From the NCBI GenBank assembly GCA_035495315.1, contig DATJGF010000211.1:1-64000 (forward strand): a stretch of 64,000 bases of DNA, written 5' to 3'. Positions 63,442-64,000 of the stretch are shown here, in pieces. The stretch comes from DATJGF01 sp035495315 (GTDB taxonomy: Bacteria > Verrucomicrobiota > Verrucomicrobiia > Limisphaerales > UBA8199). The position numbers and the translations under genes were made by a program. Under the pieces are notes generated by a model. The model was not told where the DNA came from, did no database searches, and saw only the letters and a list, made by a program, of their open reading frames with translations. Numbering within the stretch: position 1 is the first letter of the stretch; each line of letters opens with the position of its first letter.

Positions 63442-64000
63442 AAATCTCCAAACCGTTCGCCCGGTCGCCTCTCCTCACGGTACCGCGTCAGCACGGACCG
63501 GAGTTCTTTCAGCAGCTCGTCCCCTTTTACCGAATCCTTGTAGAGCCGGTTCAAACGCGTGCTGGCCTCGTTCCCACCCAGGTAAACCTGGTATTTGTTT
63601 GGAGCCTTGCCGACGAATGCTATCTCCGCCATATACGGCCGCGCGCAACCATTTGGGCAGCCAGTCATGCGGATAATGATTTCCTCTCTCTCCAGTCCCA
63701 TCTCCTTCAGCAACCTTTCAATCTCCCCCAGTAGGCCAGGCAAGGTGCGCTCGGATTCTGCCAGAGCCAGACCGCAGGTCGGTAAGGCCGGGCAGGCCAT
63801 CGACGCCAGCCGCGTCGGGCTAAAAGGGTTATCCACAGAAACACCGTGCTCGCGCAGCACCGCGTCAATTTCTGCGCGCTGTTCTGCCGGAACATTCACC
63901 AGCAGCAGATTTTGCGATGCAGTCAACCGCACTTCAGGGGCGAATCGCGCGACCACCTCGCGCAAGCCCGTCTTCAATCGATATCTATCCGCGTCGCGTA
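63399..64000 (-). CDS. cysI: sulfite reductase hemoprotein (CysI/NirA-type), 5' end beyond window
   Basis: About 200 codons are in the window, open through the right edge (a frame through RDADRYRLKTGL). Two of the siroheme/[4Fe-4S] motifs are visible: MACPALPTCGLALAESERTL and MTGCPNGCARPYMAEIAFVG. The C-terminus shows the family order (YLGGNEASTRLNRLYKDSV). The enzyme reduces sulfite to sulfide with six electrons; the CPALPTCGLALAE form fits ferredoxin- or NADPH-dependent sulfite reductases more than nitrite reductases, and the operon confirms the sulfur role. It is first in the visible cys operon; its promoter is not in the window. Confidence 0.93.
   Translation of the reverse strand, partial: RDADRYRLKTGLREVVARFAPEVRLTASQNLLLVNVPAEQRAEIDAVLREHGVSVDNPFSPTRLASMACPALPTCGLALAESERTLPGLLGEIERLLKEMGLEREEIIIRMTGCPNGCARPYMAEIAFVGKAPNKYQVYLGGNEASTRLNRLYKDSVKGDELLKELRSVLTRYREERRPGERFGDFCARVIWNETTTMA

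Overview
The window looks like a chromosomal segment from a Verrucomicrobiota bacterium, probably of the Pedosphaera/Limisphaerales type. This is inferred from gene content and cannot be proved from one window. The pointers are a tandem array of Acidobacteria/Verrucomicrobia-type duplicated ABC permeases (ADOP) behind an ECF sigma factor, secreted PQQ-propeller and glycoside-hydrolase-like proteins, a secreted protein ending in the phylum-typical FRLRQ tail, and tiny proteins of a type familiar from this phylum. Base composition is moderately GC-rich. There is no phage, CRISPR array or intact insertion sequence.

Layout. (1) 1-13.6 kb, all on the minus strand: an ECF sigma gene translationally coupled to an ADOP permease, then a secreted LamG/DUF1080-like protein and four more permeases, the last running off the left edge. 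The permeases overlap by short ATGA or ATGAATGA junctions and no ATPase gene is present. (2) 14-26 kb: a 1284-residue secreted protein with two DUF3857/transglutaminase units (the second lacks the catalytic Cys and His), a decayed Uma2 gene, an M14-type deacylase, biotin synthase, signal peptidase I, three response regulators without adjacent kinases, and a TPR membrane protein. (3) 26-33 kb: malic enzyme divergent from a secreted PQQ propeller, with a perfect palindrome and a consensus promoter between them, a STAS-like protein, and a large secreted alpha-glucuronidase-like protein. (4) 33-36.6 kb: SRPBCC and GFA proteins, then a MerR regulator preceded by a 61-residue protein homologous to the MerR C-terminal domain, then a PD40 protein whose signal-peptide region carries a palindromic element in frame. 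(5) 37-41 kb: nitrogen module amt - small membrane protein - PII, followed by an NhaD-like antiporter; a sigma-54-like site lies upstream of amt. (6) 41.5-49 kb: release factor 3, a hairpin array, a Tat-exported Gfo/Idh/MocA oxidoreductase, a gutted glycoside hydrolase, mutL coupled to a cyclic-nucleotide-domain histidine kinase, and tRNA-His. (7) 49-56.9 kb: a groEL remnant, DUF2934 and other small proteins, an MMPL/RND exporter, another dead glycoside hydrolase, a response regulator with a tandem palindrome upstream, and a secreted protein with four exact 61-residue repeats. (8) 56.9-64 kb: a metallo-beta-lactamase exonuclease fused to an ATP-dependent DNA ligase, then the minus-strand assimilatory sulfate operon cysI-cysH-cysD-cysNC, with cysI cut by the right edge.

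The most notable signals are four decayed gene remnants (Uma2, groEL, two glycoside hydrolases) visible only by reading across frames, a dispersed palindromic repeat family with one copy inside a coding region, the MerR/free-domain pair, the sigma-permease array, and several candidate operators. All functional statements rest on recognition of families and motifs by eye; no database search was run.
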